Positions 17,688 through 26,228 are shown, counted from the stretch's first letter. The stretch is 64,000 nt of DNA from Flavobacterium notoginsengisoli (GCF_014207905.1 NZ_JACHLB010000007.1:186001-250000); one strand, 5' to 3'. Notes: generated from the letters alone by a model not told the origin. Numbers and translations are program-made.

Positions 17688-18416
17688 TTACATTTTACCA
17701 ATAATATAATTTTCAAGTTGTTTCAAAGTAATTCTTCCTTCGTAAATTGCTTTTCCTATAATTGTTCCTTCACAGCCTAATTCAGCTAGTTTTGGCAATT
17801 CGTCGAAAGTTGAAATTCCTCCAGAAGCGATTAATTTGATTCCCTTTGCTTCCGCTAAAATTTTGCTGTATAAATCAAAACTTGGGCCTTGAAGCATTCC
17901 GTCTTTTGCAATATCGGTACAAATAACATAATCAATTCCTTTTGATTGATAATCTTGAATAAAAGGAACTAAATCTTCATTTGATTCTTCTAACCAACCA
18001 GAAACAGCAATTTTTTCGTCTTTTGCATCAGCACCTAAAATGATTTTATCTGAACCATATTCTGAAATCCATTTTTCGAAAATTGCTCTATTCTTAACTG
18101 CTATACTTCCGCCTGTGATTTGATTTGCTCCGCTTTCAAAAGCAATTCTCAAATCATCATCTGATTTTAATCCGCCACCAAAATCGATTTTTAAGCTTGT
18201 TTGTGTCGCAATTTGTTCTAAGATTTTATAATTGACAATTTTACTTGATTTTGCACCGTCTAAATCTACTAAATGCAAGTATTCAATTCCGTGCGCTTCA
18301 AATGATTTTGCTACTTCAAGCGGATTCTCATTGTAAATTATTTTGGTATCATAATCACCTTTGGACAAACGAACGCATTTTCCTTCAATGATATCTATGG
18401 CTGGTATTATTCTCAT
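17688..18416 (-). CDS. hisA: ProFAR isomerase (phosphoribosylformimino-AICAR-P isomerase)
   Basis: Amadori isomerase of the fourth step in histidine synthesis, a TIM barrel paralogous to HisF. The 242 residues start MRIIPAIDIIEGKCVRLSKGDY with catalytic D8; the second catalytic Asp lies in VICTDIAKDGMLQGPS near 170. Phosphate-binding segments FGGGLKS and ASGGIST are present. It lies 80 bp before hisF and 110 bp after hisH. Confidence 0.97.
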   Translation of the reverse strand: MRIIPAIDIIEGKCVRLSKGDYDTKIIYNENPLEVAKSFEAHGIEYLHLVDLDGAKSSKIVNYKILEQIATQTSLKIDFGGGLKSDDDLRIAFESGANQITGGSIAVKNRAIFEKWISEYGSDKIILGADAKDEKIAVSGWLEESNEDLVPFIQDYQSKGIDYVICTDIAKDGMLQGPSFDLYSKILAEAKGIKLIASGGISTFDELPKLAELGCEGTIIGKAIYEGRITLKQLENYIIGKM

Positions 18417-18526
18417 TTTTGATATTTTAGATTTCTGATTTTAGATTTTAGATTCTAAAAATTGAAATTGGTTTTTGGTATTTTGATTGTTATCGATTTT
18501 TGATATTTCAAATTGGAATTTGGGAT
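18417..18526. repeat. hisA/hisH spacer word repeats (TTTAGATT and AATTGGAATTT types)
   Basis: The spacer is built from recurring words: TTTTAGATTTCTGATTTTAG / TTTTAGATTCTAAAA, then TTGGAATTTGGGATTT. The first group recurs at 54245-54375 and 16768-16795, the second near 12740-12876. No gene fits here. Confidence 0.55.
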
Positions 18527-19117
18527 TTAAGAAATTGGAATTTTTAAAAAATTACCCAATATCTTTTCTCCAACATCACCGCTTTTTTCGGGGTGAAATT
18601 GAGTTCCATAAAAATTATCTTTTTGCAAAGCCGATGCATATTCAACATCATAATTTGTTGTTGCAACTGCTTCGGTGCAATTTGGCGCATAAAAACTGTG
18701 AACCAAATACATGAATTCATTTTCAGAAACACCTTTAAACAACTCCGATTTTAAATCATAAATCTGATTCCAACCCATTTGAGGCACTTTTACGTTGTTT
18801 GAGAATTTCAAAACATCAACGTCAAAAATTCCTAAACCTTCAGTATTTCCTTCTTCAGTTTTATTGCACATCAACTGCATTCCTAGACAAATCCCTAAAA
18901 CAGGCTGTTTCAATTCTGGAATTAAATCATCTAAACCGCTTTCACGAAGTTTGCTCATAGCAGAACTCGCCTCGCCTACGCCTGGAAAAATTACTTTGTC
19001 AGCCGATTTAATTTCTTCTCGGTCATTACTCAAAACGGCTTTAAAACCCAATCTTTCAATCGCAAACATAATGCTCTGAATATTTCCTGCTCCGTAATTT
19101 ATAATTACTATTTTCAT
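18527..19117 (-). CDS. hisH: imidazole glycerol phosphate synthase, glutaminase subunit
   Basis: Class I glutamine amidotransferase that supplies ammonia to HisF. The nucleophile is C77 in GICLGMQLM; the partner His and Glu lie in GTQFHPEKSG near 175-180. The PGVGEASSAM loop near 45-54 is the oxyanion-strand region of HisH. The 196 residues fit the family. The operon places it between hisB and hisA. Confidence 0.97.
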   Translation of the reverse strand: MKIVIINYGAGNIQSIMFAIERLGFKAVLSNDREEIKSADKVIFPGVGEASSAMSKLRESGLDDLIPELKQPVLGICLGMQLMCNKTEEGNTEGLGIFDVDVLKFSNNVKVPQMGWNQIYDLKSELFKGVSENEFMYLVHSFYAPNCTEAVATTNYDVEYASALQKDNFYGTQFHPEKSGDVGEKILGNFLKIPIS

Positions 19118-19120
19118 TTA

Positions 19121-19180
19121 AAAAGCTTTAAGCTTTAAGCCGTAAGCTTTAGGCTTATTGCCTATTGCTTAAAGCTTATA
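19121..19180. repeat. hisH/hisB spacer repeats (AAGCTTTAAGC words)
   Basis: Tandem and inverted AAGCTTTAAGC / GCTTTAGGC words fill the spacer and can fold on themselves. The same family fills the hisD/hisG spacer at 22868-22985. Confidence 0.65.
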
Positions 19181-19185
19181 GCGTT

Positions 19186-20322
19186 TTACAACATTCCTTT
19201 CGTTGAAGGCAAAATCATTTTTTCGGTATCTCTTTTTACGGCTACTTTTATTGCTTTCGCGAAAGCTTTAAAAATCGCTTCAATTTTGTGATGTTCGTTG
19301 ATTCCTTCTGCTTTGATATTTAAATTTGCTTTTGCACCGTCTGTAAACGATTTGAAGAAGTGATAGAACATTTCTGTTGGCATTTTACCTACCATTTCAC
19401 GTTTGAATTCCGTTTCCCAGATCAGCCAGTTTCTTCCTCCAAAGTCAATTGCAGCCTGCGCTAAACAATCGTCCATTGGAAGACAGAATCCGTAGCGTTC
19501 TATTCCTAATTTGTTTCCTAACGCTTTCGCGAAAACTTCACCCAAAGCAATTGCCGTATCTTCGATTGTGTGGTGCTCATCTACTTCTAAATCGCCTTTT
19601 ACTGTGATTTCTAAATCCATTTGACCATGACGTGAAATTTGATCTAACATATGATCAAAAAACGCAATTCCAGTATCGATTTTGCTTTTTCCTGTTCCGT
19701 CAAGGTTTAGATTGATGTAAATATCTGTTTCGTTTGTTTTTCTTGTAATAGATGCAGAACGAGCCTCTAATTTTAAAAACTCATAGATTTTCTTCCAATC
19801 CATTGTCTGCAAAACGATTGTTTCATTCAATTCTTCACGTTTTGCTGAGATTTCATTGCTTCCTGCACCATCAGTATCATTCATGAAAATTGCTTTTGCA
19901 CCAAGGTTTTTAGCTAATTCTACATCAGTCAAACGATCTCCTAATACAAAAGAATTTTCTAAATCGTATTCTGGATTATTTAAATACTTTGTCAACATAC
20001 CAGTTCTTGGCTTACGTGTCGGTGCATTTTCTTCTGGAAAAGTTCTGTCTACGAAGATTTCATCAAAAGCAACTCCTTCATTTTCGAAAGCTTTTAGAAT
20101 GAAATTCTGTGTTGGCCAAAAAGTGTCTTCTGGAAAACTGTCTGTTCCTAAGCCGTCTTGATTGGTAACCATTGCCAATTCATAATCTAATTCGTTGGCA
20201 ATTTTTGCTAAATATTGAAATGCCTTTGGATAAAACTCCAATTTATCCAAACTGTCTAATTGATAATTTTCAGGTTCTAAAACAATCGTTCCGTCACGAT
20301 CGATAAAAAGTACTTTTTTCAT
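19186..20322 (-). CDS. hisB: bifunctional histidinol-phosphatase / imidazoleglycerol-phosphate dehydratase
   Basis: Catalyses two non-adjacent steps of histidine synthesis. The N-terminal HAD phosphatase (about 1-165) has the nucleophile motif DRDGT at 8-12 and a TNQDGLGTDSFP segment; the C-terminal dehydratase (about 190-378) has the manganese motifs DEHHTIED and NEHHKIEA and ends near PSTKGML. The 378 residues match the fused E. coli type, whereas many bacteria keep two genes. Confidence 0.97.
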   Translation of the reverse strand: MKKVLFIDRDGTIVLEPENYQLDSLDKLEFYPKAFQYLAKIANELDYELAMVTNQDGLGTDSFPEDTFWPTQNFILKAFENEGVAFDEIFVDRTFPEENAPTRKPRTGMLTKYLNNPEYDLENSFVLGDRLTDVELAKNLGAKAIFMNDTDGAGSNEISAKREELNETIVLQTMDWKKIYEFLKLEARSASITRKTNETDIYINLNLDGTGKSKIDTGIAFFDHMLDQISRHGQMDLEITVKGDLEVDEHHTIEDTAIALGEVFAKALGNKLGIERYGFCLPMDDCLAQAAIDFGGRNWLIWETEFKREMVGKMPTEMFYHFFKSFTDGAKANLNIKAEGINEHHKIEAIFKAFAKAIKVAVKRDTEKMILPSTKGML

Positions 20323-20335
20323 ATTTTGTTTTTTT

Positions 20336-20409
20336 AGAATAAAGAAAATAGAGTACAGAGAATAGATTCTTTATCCTATCGCTAAAACTCTGTAAATTTT
20401 CTTTATTCT
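20336..20409. repeat. hisB/hisC spacer: perfect 14-bp inverted repeat
   Basis: AGAATAAAGAAAAT (20336-20349) and ATTTTCTTTATTCT (20396-20409) are exact reverse complements; inside them CAGAG (20356-20360) pairs with CTCTG (20388-20392). The structure lies in the untranslated spacer before hisB. Confidence 0.75.
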
Positions 20410-20434
20410 TTGCTCTATATTCTTTTTCTCTCTA

Positions 20435-21481
20435 TTACAACAACTTCAATTCTCTAATTACAACAGCGTTTTCTTCTTTCGTTCCAATTGTGAAACGAAG
20501 ACAATTTTCGCACAAAGGCTGTGTGGTTCTGTTACGAATTACAATTCCTTTTTGGATTAATTGATCGTATCTTTTGTTAGCATCGTCCACTTTCGCCAAA
20601 ATAAAATTGGCTTCTGTTGGATAAACTTTTTCTACAAAATCAACTTCAAGTAAAACTTTAAGTAATTCTTCTCTTTGTTCAACAATAGAAGCTATTTCTT
20701 GTTTTATTTTATCAAAATCTTTTAAACGCTCGATTGCTCTTTGCTGTGTTAATTCATTTACATTATAAGGCGGTTTAATTTTGTTTAAAATTGAAATGAC
20801 CGCTTCAGATGCATAACAAATCCCTAAACGAATTCCAGCCAAACCATACGCTTTAGAAAGAGTTTGAGTAATCACCAAATTGGGATACGCATCTATTTCT
20901 GCCAACCAGCTTTCTTTATCTGAAAAATCAATATAAGCTTCATCAATTACAATCAAACCTTTAAAGTTCTGAAGCAGTTTCACCACACTTTCATCCGAAA
21001 AAGAATTTCCTGTTGGATTATTTGGCGAGCATAAAAAGATAATTTTAGTGTTCTCATCAACAGCTTCTAAAATCTTTTCAACTTGTGGCTGAAAATCTGT
21101 AGTCAAAAGAACTTCTCTATTCTCAACCGCATTGATATTTGCTAAAACTCCATACATTCCGTATGTCGGTGGCAACGAAATTATATTATCTTTTTTAGGC
21201 TCACAGAAAGCTCTAAAAAGCAAATCAAGAACTTCATCACTTCCGTTTCCTAACAGAATCTGACTTTGTTTTATCAAATTATTTTTTGCCAAGATAGCTT
21301 TAACCGAATTCTGTTGCGGATCTGGATAACGATTTACTCCATTTTGAAACGGATTTTCATTCGCATCCAAAAAAATCATTTCGGCTGTATCAAAATCTTC
21401 AAACTCATCTCTCGCAGAAGAATAGGGTTTTAAAGACTTTACGTTTTCTCTTGTTATTGTATTTATATCGAATGTGCTCAT
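20435..21481 (-). CDS. hisC: histidinol-phosphate aminotransferase
   Basis: PLP-dependent fold-type I aminotransferase. The Schiff-base lysine is K210 in TQTLSKAYGLAGIRLG; SPNNPTG near 152-158 and VIDEAYIDF near 178-186 are the other PLP contacts. The 348 residues are normal. It is third in the his operon after hisG and hisD. The substrate assignment rests on operon context as well as on sequence. Confidence 0.96.
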   Translation of the reverse strand: MSTFDINTITRENVKSLKPYSSARDEFEDFDTAEMIFLDANENPFQNGVNRYPDPQQNSVKAILAKNNLIKQSQILLGNGSDEVLDLLFRAFCEPKKDNIISLPPTYGMYGVLANINAVENREVLLTTDFQPQVEKILEAVDENTKIIFLCSPNNPTGNSFSDESVVKLLQNFKGLIVIDEAYIDFSDKESWLAEIDAYPNLVITQTLSKAYGLAGIRLGICYASEAVISILNKIKPPYNVNELTQQRAIERLKDFDKIKQEIASIVEQREELLKVLLEVDFVEKVYPTEANFILAKVDDANKRYDQLIQKGIVIRNRTTQPLCENCLRFTIGTKEENAVVIRELKLL

Positions 21482-21496
21482 TTTATTTTCTTTATT

Positions 21497-21590
21497 CCTG
21501 CAAGGTTTTCAAAATCTTGTAGGTATTACTTGTTAAGCTTATAAACTGGAAATCTATTTAGACCTACGAGGTTTTAGAAACCTCGCAAGA
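21497..21590. repeat. two GGTTTT palindromes in the hisC/hisD junction, one inside hisD
   Basis: The first palindrome (21497-21523) reads CCTGCAAGGTTTT then AAAATCTTGTAGG. The second has CGAGGTTT (21567-21574) and AAACCTCG (21578-21585) with loop TAG. The second overlaps the end of hisD: the hisD stop codon and its last codons lie within it. Confidence 0.75.
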
Positions 21591-22862
21591 CTGCAGACGT
21601 AAGGTTACAGCATTTTTATGTGCTTGCAATCCTTCAGCTTCAGCCATTAATTCTATTGCTTTTCCAATGTTTTGAATTCCTTTCTCTGATATTTTTTGAA
21701 AAGTCATCGATTTCATGAAACTATCCAAATTTACACCGCTGTAATTTTTTGCATAACCATTTGTTGGAAGTGTATGATTGGTTCCAGAAGCATAATCTCC
21801 AGCGCTTTCAGGAGTATAATTCCCAATAAAAACTGAACCCGCATTTACGATTCCGTTGCAATAGAAATCATCATATTCCGAGCAAATTATAAAGTGTTCT
21901 GGTCCGTATTCATTGATTAACTCCAAAGCCGTCTGATCATTCTCAACAAAGATTAGTTTCGAATTTTCTATAGCTTTTTCTGCGATAGCTTTTCTTGGAA
22001 GCACTTCTAATTGCGACTGAACTTCTTTTTCTACTTCTGCAATTAATTTTTTCGAGGTAGAAACCAAAATCACCTGACTATCTGTTCCGTGTTCCGCTTG
22101 AGATAATAAATCTGAAGCGACAAAAGCCGGAACTGCGGTATCATCTGCTACAATTAGCAATTCTGAAGGTCCCGCCGGCATATCAATGGCAACACCAAAT
22201 TGAGTCGCTAATTGTTTTGCCACAGTTACAAATTGATTTCCTGGTCCGAAGATTTTATATACTTTAGGAATAGATTGCGTTCCGAATGTCATTCCTGCAA
22301 TGGCTTGAATTCCACCAACTTTTAAAATTTTAGTTACACCGCATAAATTAGCAGCATATAAAATTGCGGGATTAATTTTCCCTTTTTTATCTGGTGGAGA
22401 ACACAATACGATTTCTTTACAACCTGCAATTTCAGCAGGAACAGCCAGCATTAAAACCGTTGAAAACAATGGCGCTGTTCCGCCTGGAATATACAAACCG
22501 ATTTTTTGGATTGGTCTTTTTTCCTGCCAACAGTTTACGCCTTCAATGGTTTCAACTTCAACTCTATCTGTTTTCTGAGCTTTATGAAATTTGTAAATAT
22601 TTTCTTTTGCTAATTGAATTGCTTCCTTTAATTCGTTTGGAATCAATGCAATTGCCTCGTTTATTTCATCTAAAGAAACTTCATAATTATCTTGAGAAAT
22701 TCCGTCAAAAATAGAAGTGTATTTTGCTACAGCTTCATCTCCTTTTTTCTGCACTTCTCTGAAAATTTCTTTTACCGTAACCTCAATATCATCAATAGTT
22801 TGAGTTGGTCTTTTTAATATTTCTGACCAGCTTTCTGGTTTTGGATTGTCTATTTTATTCAT
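21564..22862 (-). CDS. hisD: histidinol dehydrogenase
   Basis: Zinc enzyme that oxidises histidinol to histidine in two NAD-linked steps. The 432 residues carry IFGPGNQFVTVAKQ, DMPAGPSELLIVAD, YGPEHFIIC and SAGDYASGTNHTLPTNG, which include the catalytic Glu/His and zinc ligands. The last residues CEVSKTS and the stop codon are encoded by one arm of a palindromic repeat (21567-21585), so the natural C-terminus may once have been different; these residues lie outside the catalytic core. Confidence 0.96.
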   Translation of the reverse strand: MNKIDNPKPESWSEILKRPTQTIDDIEVTVKEIFREVQKKGDEAVAKYTSIFDGISQDNYEVSLDEINEAIALIPNELKEAIQLAKENIYKFHKAQKTDRVEVETIEGVNCWQEKRPIQKIGLYIPGGTAPLFSTVLMLAVPAEIAGCKEIVLCSPPDKKGKINPAILYAANLCGVTKILKVGGIQAIAGMTFGTQSIPKVYKIFGPGNQFVTVAKQLATQFGVAIDMPAGPSELLIVADDTAVPAFVASDLLSQAEHGTDSQVILVSTSKKLIAEVEKEVQSQLEVLPRKAIAEKAIENSKLIFVENDQTALELINEYGPEHFIICSEYDDFYCNGIVNAGSVFIGNYTPESAGDYASGTNHTLPTNGYAKNYSGVNLDSFMKSMTFQKISEKGIQNIGKAIELMAEAEGLQAHKNAVTLRLQSCEVSKTS

Positions 22863-22867
22863 TTTTT

Positions 22868-22985
22868 TTAAGCTTTAAGCTTTAAGCTGTAGGCTTTAGG
22901 CTTTATTAACGTTGTGTTTGTGTTTTGCGTAAGGAGTAAGTTTTTCAAAAGCCTAATGCCTAAAGCTTACTGCCTATAGCAGGCG
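22868..22985. repeat. hisD/hisG spacer repeats (AAGCTTTAAGC words)
   Basis: Left part AAGCTTTAAGCTTTAAGC and GTAGGCTTTAGGC; right part GCCTAATGCCTAAAGC and TACTGCCTATAGC. The two parts are inverted relative to each other and can form a long imperfect hairpin. Same family as 19121-19180. Confidence 0.65.
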
Positions 22986-22991
22986 AATACC

Positions 22992-23849
22992 TTACAGAAC
23001 CATTTTCTCAATTGGACAAACTAGAATTCCTTCTGCACCAACTTCTTTCAATTGATCAATTACATCCCAGAAAGTGTCTTTGTCAATTACAGAGTGAACA
23101 CTGCTCCATCCTTCTTGTGCTAGTGGTAAAACGGTTAAACTTCTTAGAACTGGAAGAATTTTTCCAACGGCGTCGATTTTGTCATTTGGAACGTTCATTA
23201 GAATATATTTCGAATTTCTAGCTCTTAAAACGGCCTGAATTCTAAATTTTAAAGTATCAATGTGTTTTTGTATTTCTGGCGAAACTTTTGGCGAAACAGC
23301 TAAAACTGCTTCACTTTTCAGAATTACTTCAACTTCTTTTAAATTGTTTTTGAATAAAGTACTACCGCTTGAAACAATGTCTACAATAGCATCAGCAAGA
23401 CCAATATTTGGCGCAATTTCAACAGAACCAGAAATTTGGTGAATATCTACAGTCAATCCGAATTTACTGAAATATTCATTTACTGTGTTTGGATAAGATG
23501 TAGCAATACGCAGATTAGCTAAATCCTGAACAGAATTATATTCAAAAGTCTTAGGAACAGCTACAGAAACTTTACATTTTGAGAATCCTAATTTCTGAAC
23601 TACTTCAATTCCTTTTCCTTTTTCTACCAAAAGATTATCGCCAACAATTGCCAAATCTACCACTCCATCAATTAGATATTGAGGAATATCCGAATTTCTT
23701 AGGTATAAAACCTCTAGAGGAAAATTGGAAGCTTCTGCTTTTAATTGATCGATTCCGTTGTTGATTGAAATACCGCAATCTTTTAAGATTTGAATGCTGT
23801 CTTCGTTTAAACGACCTGATTTTTGAATTGCAATTTTTAAAGTACTCAT
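22992..23849 (-). CDS. hisG: ATP phosphoribosyltransferase, long form
   Basis: First, feedback-controlled step of histidine synthesis. I chose the ATG at 23849 (285 residues, MSTLKIAIQKSGRLNEDS), since that is the family N-terminus; a longer frame would need a TTG at 23888 close to the terminator. The catalytic part has DLAIVGDNLL and the P-loop-like VDIVSSGSTLFKNNL; the C-terminal 75 residues (ending AEGILVCPIEKMVL) are the PII/ACT-like regulatory domain, so no HisZ is needed. It is the first gene after the his leader. Confidence 0.96.
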   Translation of the reverse strand: MSTLKIAIQKSGRLNEDSIQILKDCGISINNGIDQLKAEASNFPLEVLYLRNSDIPQYLIDGVVDLAIVGDNLLVEKGKGIEVVQKLGFSKCKVSVAVPKTFEYNSVQDLANLRIATSYPNTVNEYFSKFGLTVDIHQISGSVEIAPNIGLADAIVDIVSSGSTLFKNNLKEVEVILKSEAVLAVSPKVSPEIQKHIDTLKFRIQAVLRARNSKYILMNVPNDKIDAVGKILPVLRSLTVLPLAQEGWSSVHSVIDKDTFWDVIDQLKEVGAEGILVCPIEKMVL

Positions 23850-23902
23850 TTTTTTTAGTTGTTTGTTTGGTTGATAGTTTGAGTACAAAGAGAGTTAGAA
23901 TT

Positions 23903-23935
23903 AAAAAACCCGTTTGATGTACTCAAACGGGTTTT
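23903..23935 (-). terminator. his attenuator terminator
   Basis: Perfect 13-bp stem AAAACCCGTTTGA (23905-23917) / TCAAACGGGTTTT (23923-23935) with a 5-nt loop, followed on the minus strand by a T-run (23908-23903). It lies between the leader peptide and hisG, 54 nt before the hisG start. Confidence 0.9.
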
Positions 23936-23962
23936 AAAATATGATGATTTACACGCATACCA

Positions 23963-24022
23963 TTAACACATCGCTTGAGAGCAATAATGTAGATGATGAT
24001 GATGTAATTGAATTGAAATCAT
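23963..24022 (-). CDS. his operon leader peptide (HHHHLH, 19 aa)
   Basis: ATG at 24022, TAA at 23963-23965; product MISIQLHHHHLHYCSQAMC. Five of 19 residues are His, four in a row. It begins about 36 nt after a good TATATTTG promoter box and is followed after 27 nt by a 13-bp intrinsic terminator and then hisG. This matches the layout of enterobacterial hisL, where a ribosome stalled at His codons prevents termination. The peptide sequence is not related to hisL beyond the His run. Expression is inferred. Confidence 0.88.
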   Translation of the reverse strand: MISIQLHHHHLHYCSQAMC

Positions 24023-24057
24023 GATTTGTTGTATTTTTTACTTCTTTGATTCGGTTG

Positions 24058-24090
24058 CAAATATACTAGATAAATTAATTAAAAAGCAAT
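24058..24090 (-). promoter_or_regulatory. his operon promoter
   Basis: Minus-strand ATTG (24087-24090) lies 21 nt upstream of TATATTTG (24058-24065), matching the Bacteroidota consensus TTG-N19..21-TAnnTTTG in both boxes and spacing. Transcription should start near 24050, about 28 nt before the leader-peptide ATG. Confidence 0.8.
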
Positions 24091-24162
24091 TTTTATTTTA
24101 ACTTAACGATAGTTTATTGTTAAAAAACATCCTAAACGGCTTTTAGCCCAATAATTTTGAAA

Positions 24163-25563
24163 TTACTTTAACGAATTATCAAATTCATCAAAAACCAATA
24201 AAACTTTAGTTCCTTTACCAATTTCGCTTTCTATTTTAAATTTAATTTCAAGCAAATCTGTCATTCTTTTTACAATAAACAAACCTAAACCAGTTCCTTT
24301 AATTTCTGAATGACTTAACGAATCTGATCTGAAAAACGGATTTAAAATAGACTCTAAATCTTTCTTTGCAATGCCAATTCCTTGATCTGAAACAACACAG
24401 TTTATCTTATCCTTTTCTCTAGTCAACGAAATTTTAATATCAGTTTCATCTGTAGAATATTTTACCGCATTTGAAATAATATTTCGAAGAATCGTTACCG
24501 TTAAATAATTATCAGAGTAGATACTAAACTCTTCTGAAGCTTCTAATTTTACATTGAGTTTCTTCGCTTTAATTTTCTCAGCATTTAATGTAAGAACATC
24601 CAAAATTACCGCATTCAAATACACATTTTCTTTCTCTACATTTTGCTTTTGATTTTCAAAACGAGCCATCATAAGCAATTGATCTACAAGAGAATTTAAA
24701 TGATCTACTTCATTTATACAGTAATTAATTTTTTCTTCATACTCCTTACTATCACGTGTTTTACGAATCAATACCTCAAGTGTTCCTTTAATAACTGTTA
24801 ACGGCGTTCGAAGTTCATGAGATGCATCTGAAGTAAACTGTTTTTCGCGTTCTATGGCATCTTCAATTCGATTCAATAAATTGTTAATTGTTTTGGAAAG
24901 CGTAAACAATTCATCTCTTGTTTTTGGAAGCGGAATTCTCGATTTCAAATTATCTTTTGTGATAATTTTTGAAGTGTAAATAATATCATTTATTGGTTTT
25001 ATACTTCTTCCTGCGTAAAAACGTGCAAGGAAAAATAGTATCAAAAGGATAATTGGAAAAGCAATCATCAAAGTATCCAACAGATTTTCTAAAACTTTTG
25101 AAGAATCAGAAAGGGACATTGCAATAATTAAATACCCAACTTTCCTAGATTTTACATGAAGTGGAACTTGAATTTGACGAATTTTATTTCCTAATAATTT
25201 GGTGTCAAAAAGCTGAAAATGCTCTTTATTTTCATGAAAAATTAGTTTCTCATTTTTAAGATTGGGAGATTTTTCAATAATCCTTTTATTCAAATCAAAA
25301 AACTGAACAAAAACAGGATTAACATCGACAGAATTATGTTCTCTTTCCTCCCATTCTTCAGCGTCCATAAAAATTACTTTCTTGTTTTCCATTCTGATTT
25401 CTTTTAAGTGATCTTCAATTTCGATTCTTAAATTCTCATCAATATGGTTGTAAACAGTCAGTTTTACAATGAAATAAATAGCTGAAAAAACAGCCAAAAC
25501 CAGAAGTCCGGTTCCAACAATATAATTTAGGGCAATTCGATTTTTAAAAGATAGTGATGTCAT
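24163..25563 (-). CDS. two-component sensor histidine kinase
   Basis: Membrane histidine kinase of 466 residues. Transmembrane segments are near 11-33 and 165-185, with a periplasmic sensor region of about 130 residues between them that I do not recognise. A HAMP-like linker (about 185-235) leads to the HisKA motif TSDASHELRTPLTVIKGT with phospho-accepting H249. The ATPase domain shows the N box NIISNAVKYS, DQGIGIAKKD and GTGLGLFIVKRM. Its ATG is 2 bp from the end of the response regulator gene, so the pair is co-expressed. The signal is unknown. Confidence 0.93.
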   Translation of the reverse strand: MTSLSFKNRIALNYIVGTGLLVLAVFSAIYFIVKLTVYNHIDENLRIEIEDHLKEIRMENKKVIFMDAEEWEEREHNSVDVNPVFVQFFDLNKRIIEKSPNLKNEKLIFHENKEHFQLFDTKLLGNKIRQIQVPLHVKSRKVGYLIIAMSLSDSSKVLENLLDTLMIAFPIILLILFFLARFYAGRSIKPINDIIYTSKIITKDNLKSRIPLPKTRDELFTLSKTINNLLNRIEDAIEREKQFTSDASHELRTPLTVIKGTLEVLIRKTRDSKEYEEKINYCINEVDHLNSLVDQLLMMARFENQKQNVEKENVYLNAVILDVLTLNAEKIKAKKLNVKLEASEEFSIYSDNYLTVTILRNIISNAVKYSTDETDIKISLTREKDKINCVVSDQGIGIAKKDLESILNPFFRSDSLSHSEIKGTGLGLFIVKRMTDLLEIKFKIESEIGKGTKVLLVFDEFDNSLK

Positions 25564-25565
25564 TT

Positions 25566-26228
25566 TTAATCATTGGCGATATAACCAATTCCGCGGATAG
25601 TTTTGATATAATCTTCTTCAATTTTAAGGTTCAATTTTTTACGAATTGCATTCATAAAAACATCAATAACTCCTGTATCATATTCAAAATTAATCTCCCA
25701 GACATCTCTCAAAATCTGATTTCTAGTACAAACTTTTCCTTTATTTTGAATCAAATACGTTAGCAGTTCAAATTCTCTTTGTGTCAAAGAAATTTCTTCC
25801 GCATCTTTAGAAACAATATGTTTAGATAAATCAATTGTAATGTTTCCCAACGTCAGAACTTCTGTTTTGATTTTATTTCTAAAGTGAACTTTTATACGTT
25901 CTACAAGTTCTTCAAAACTAAATGGCTTTTTGATATAATCGTTTGCTCCCGCTTTTAAACCTTCAATTGTTTCTTGAACCGTATCTTTTGCCGTTAAAAA
26001 TATTATGGGAGTAATTTGGTCTTTAATTCTTATGGCCTTACACAAATCCAATCCGTTTATTTTGGGAAGCATCCAATCTAAAAGAATCAAATCAAATTTC
26101 TGATCTTGAACCAATTCAAAGCCTTTAGAACCATCATTCGCGGTTGTTACCTGATAACCTTCCTCTTGAAGACCTTGTTTTAAAAACTGAACAATTCCTA
26201 ATTCGTCTTCTACTATTAAAATATGCAT
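25566..26228 (-). CDS. OmpR-family response regulator
   Basis: Receiver domain (about 1-118) with acidic ED at 7-8, phospho-acceptor D51 in LLDWMLP, and the conserved LTAKD and KPFSFEEL segments; C-terminal winged-helix DNA-binding domain (about 125-220) with LTQREFELLTYLIQNKG and the TIRGIGYIAND end. The 220 residues are typical. It lies directly upstream of its kinase. The divergent gene at 26429 and the phased CTTAAG-like repeats at 26333-26381 make autoregulation and control of that gene plausible. Confidence 0.94.
   Translation of the reverse strand: MHILIVEDELGIVQFLKQGLQEEGYQVTTANDGSKGFELVQDQKFDLILLDWMLPKINGLDLCKAIRIKDQITPIIFLTAKDTVQETIEGLKAGANDYIKKPFSFEELVERIKVHFRNKIKTEVLTLGNITIDLSKHIVSKDAEEISLTQREFELLTYLIQNKGKVCTRNQILRDVWEINFEYDTGVIDVFMNAIRKKLNLKIEEDYIKTIRGIGYIAND

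Noticed and set aside
23850..23888. Longer hisG start (TTG at 23888)
   Set aside because: It would place the start 14 nt from the terminator stem and adds 13 residues unlike HisG. The ATG at 23849 gives the family N-terminus.
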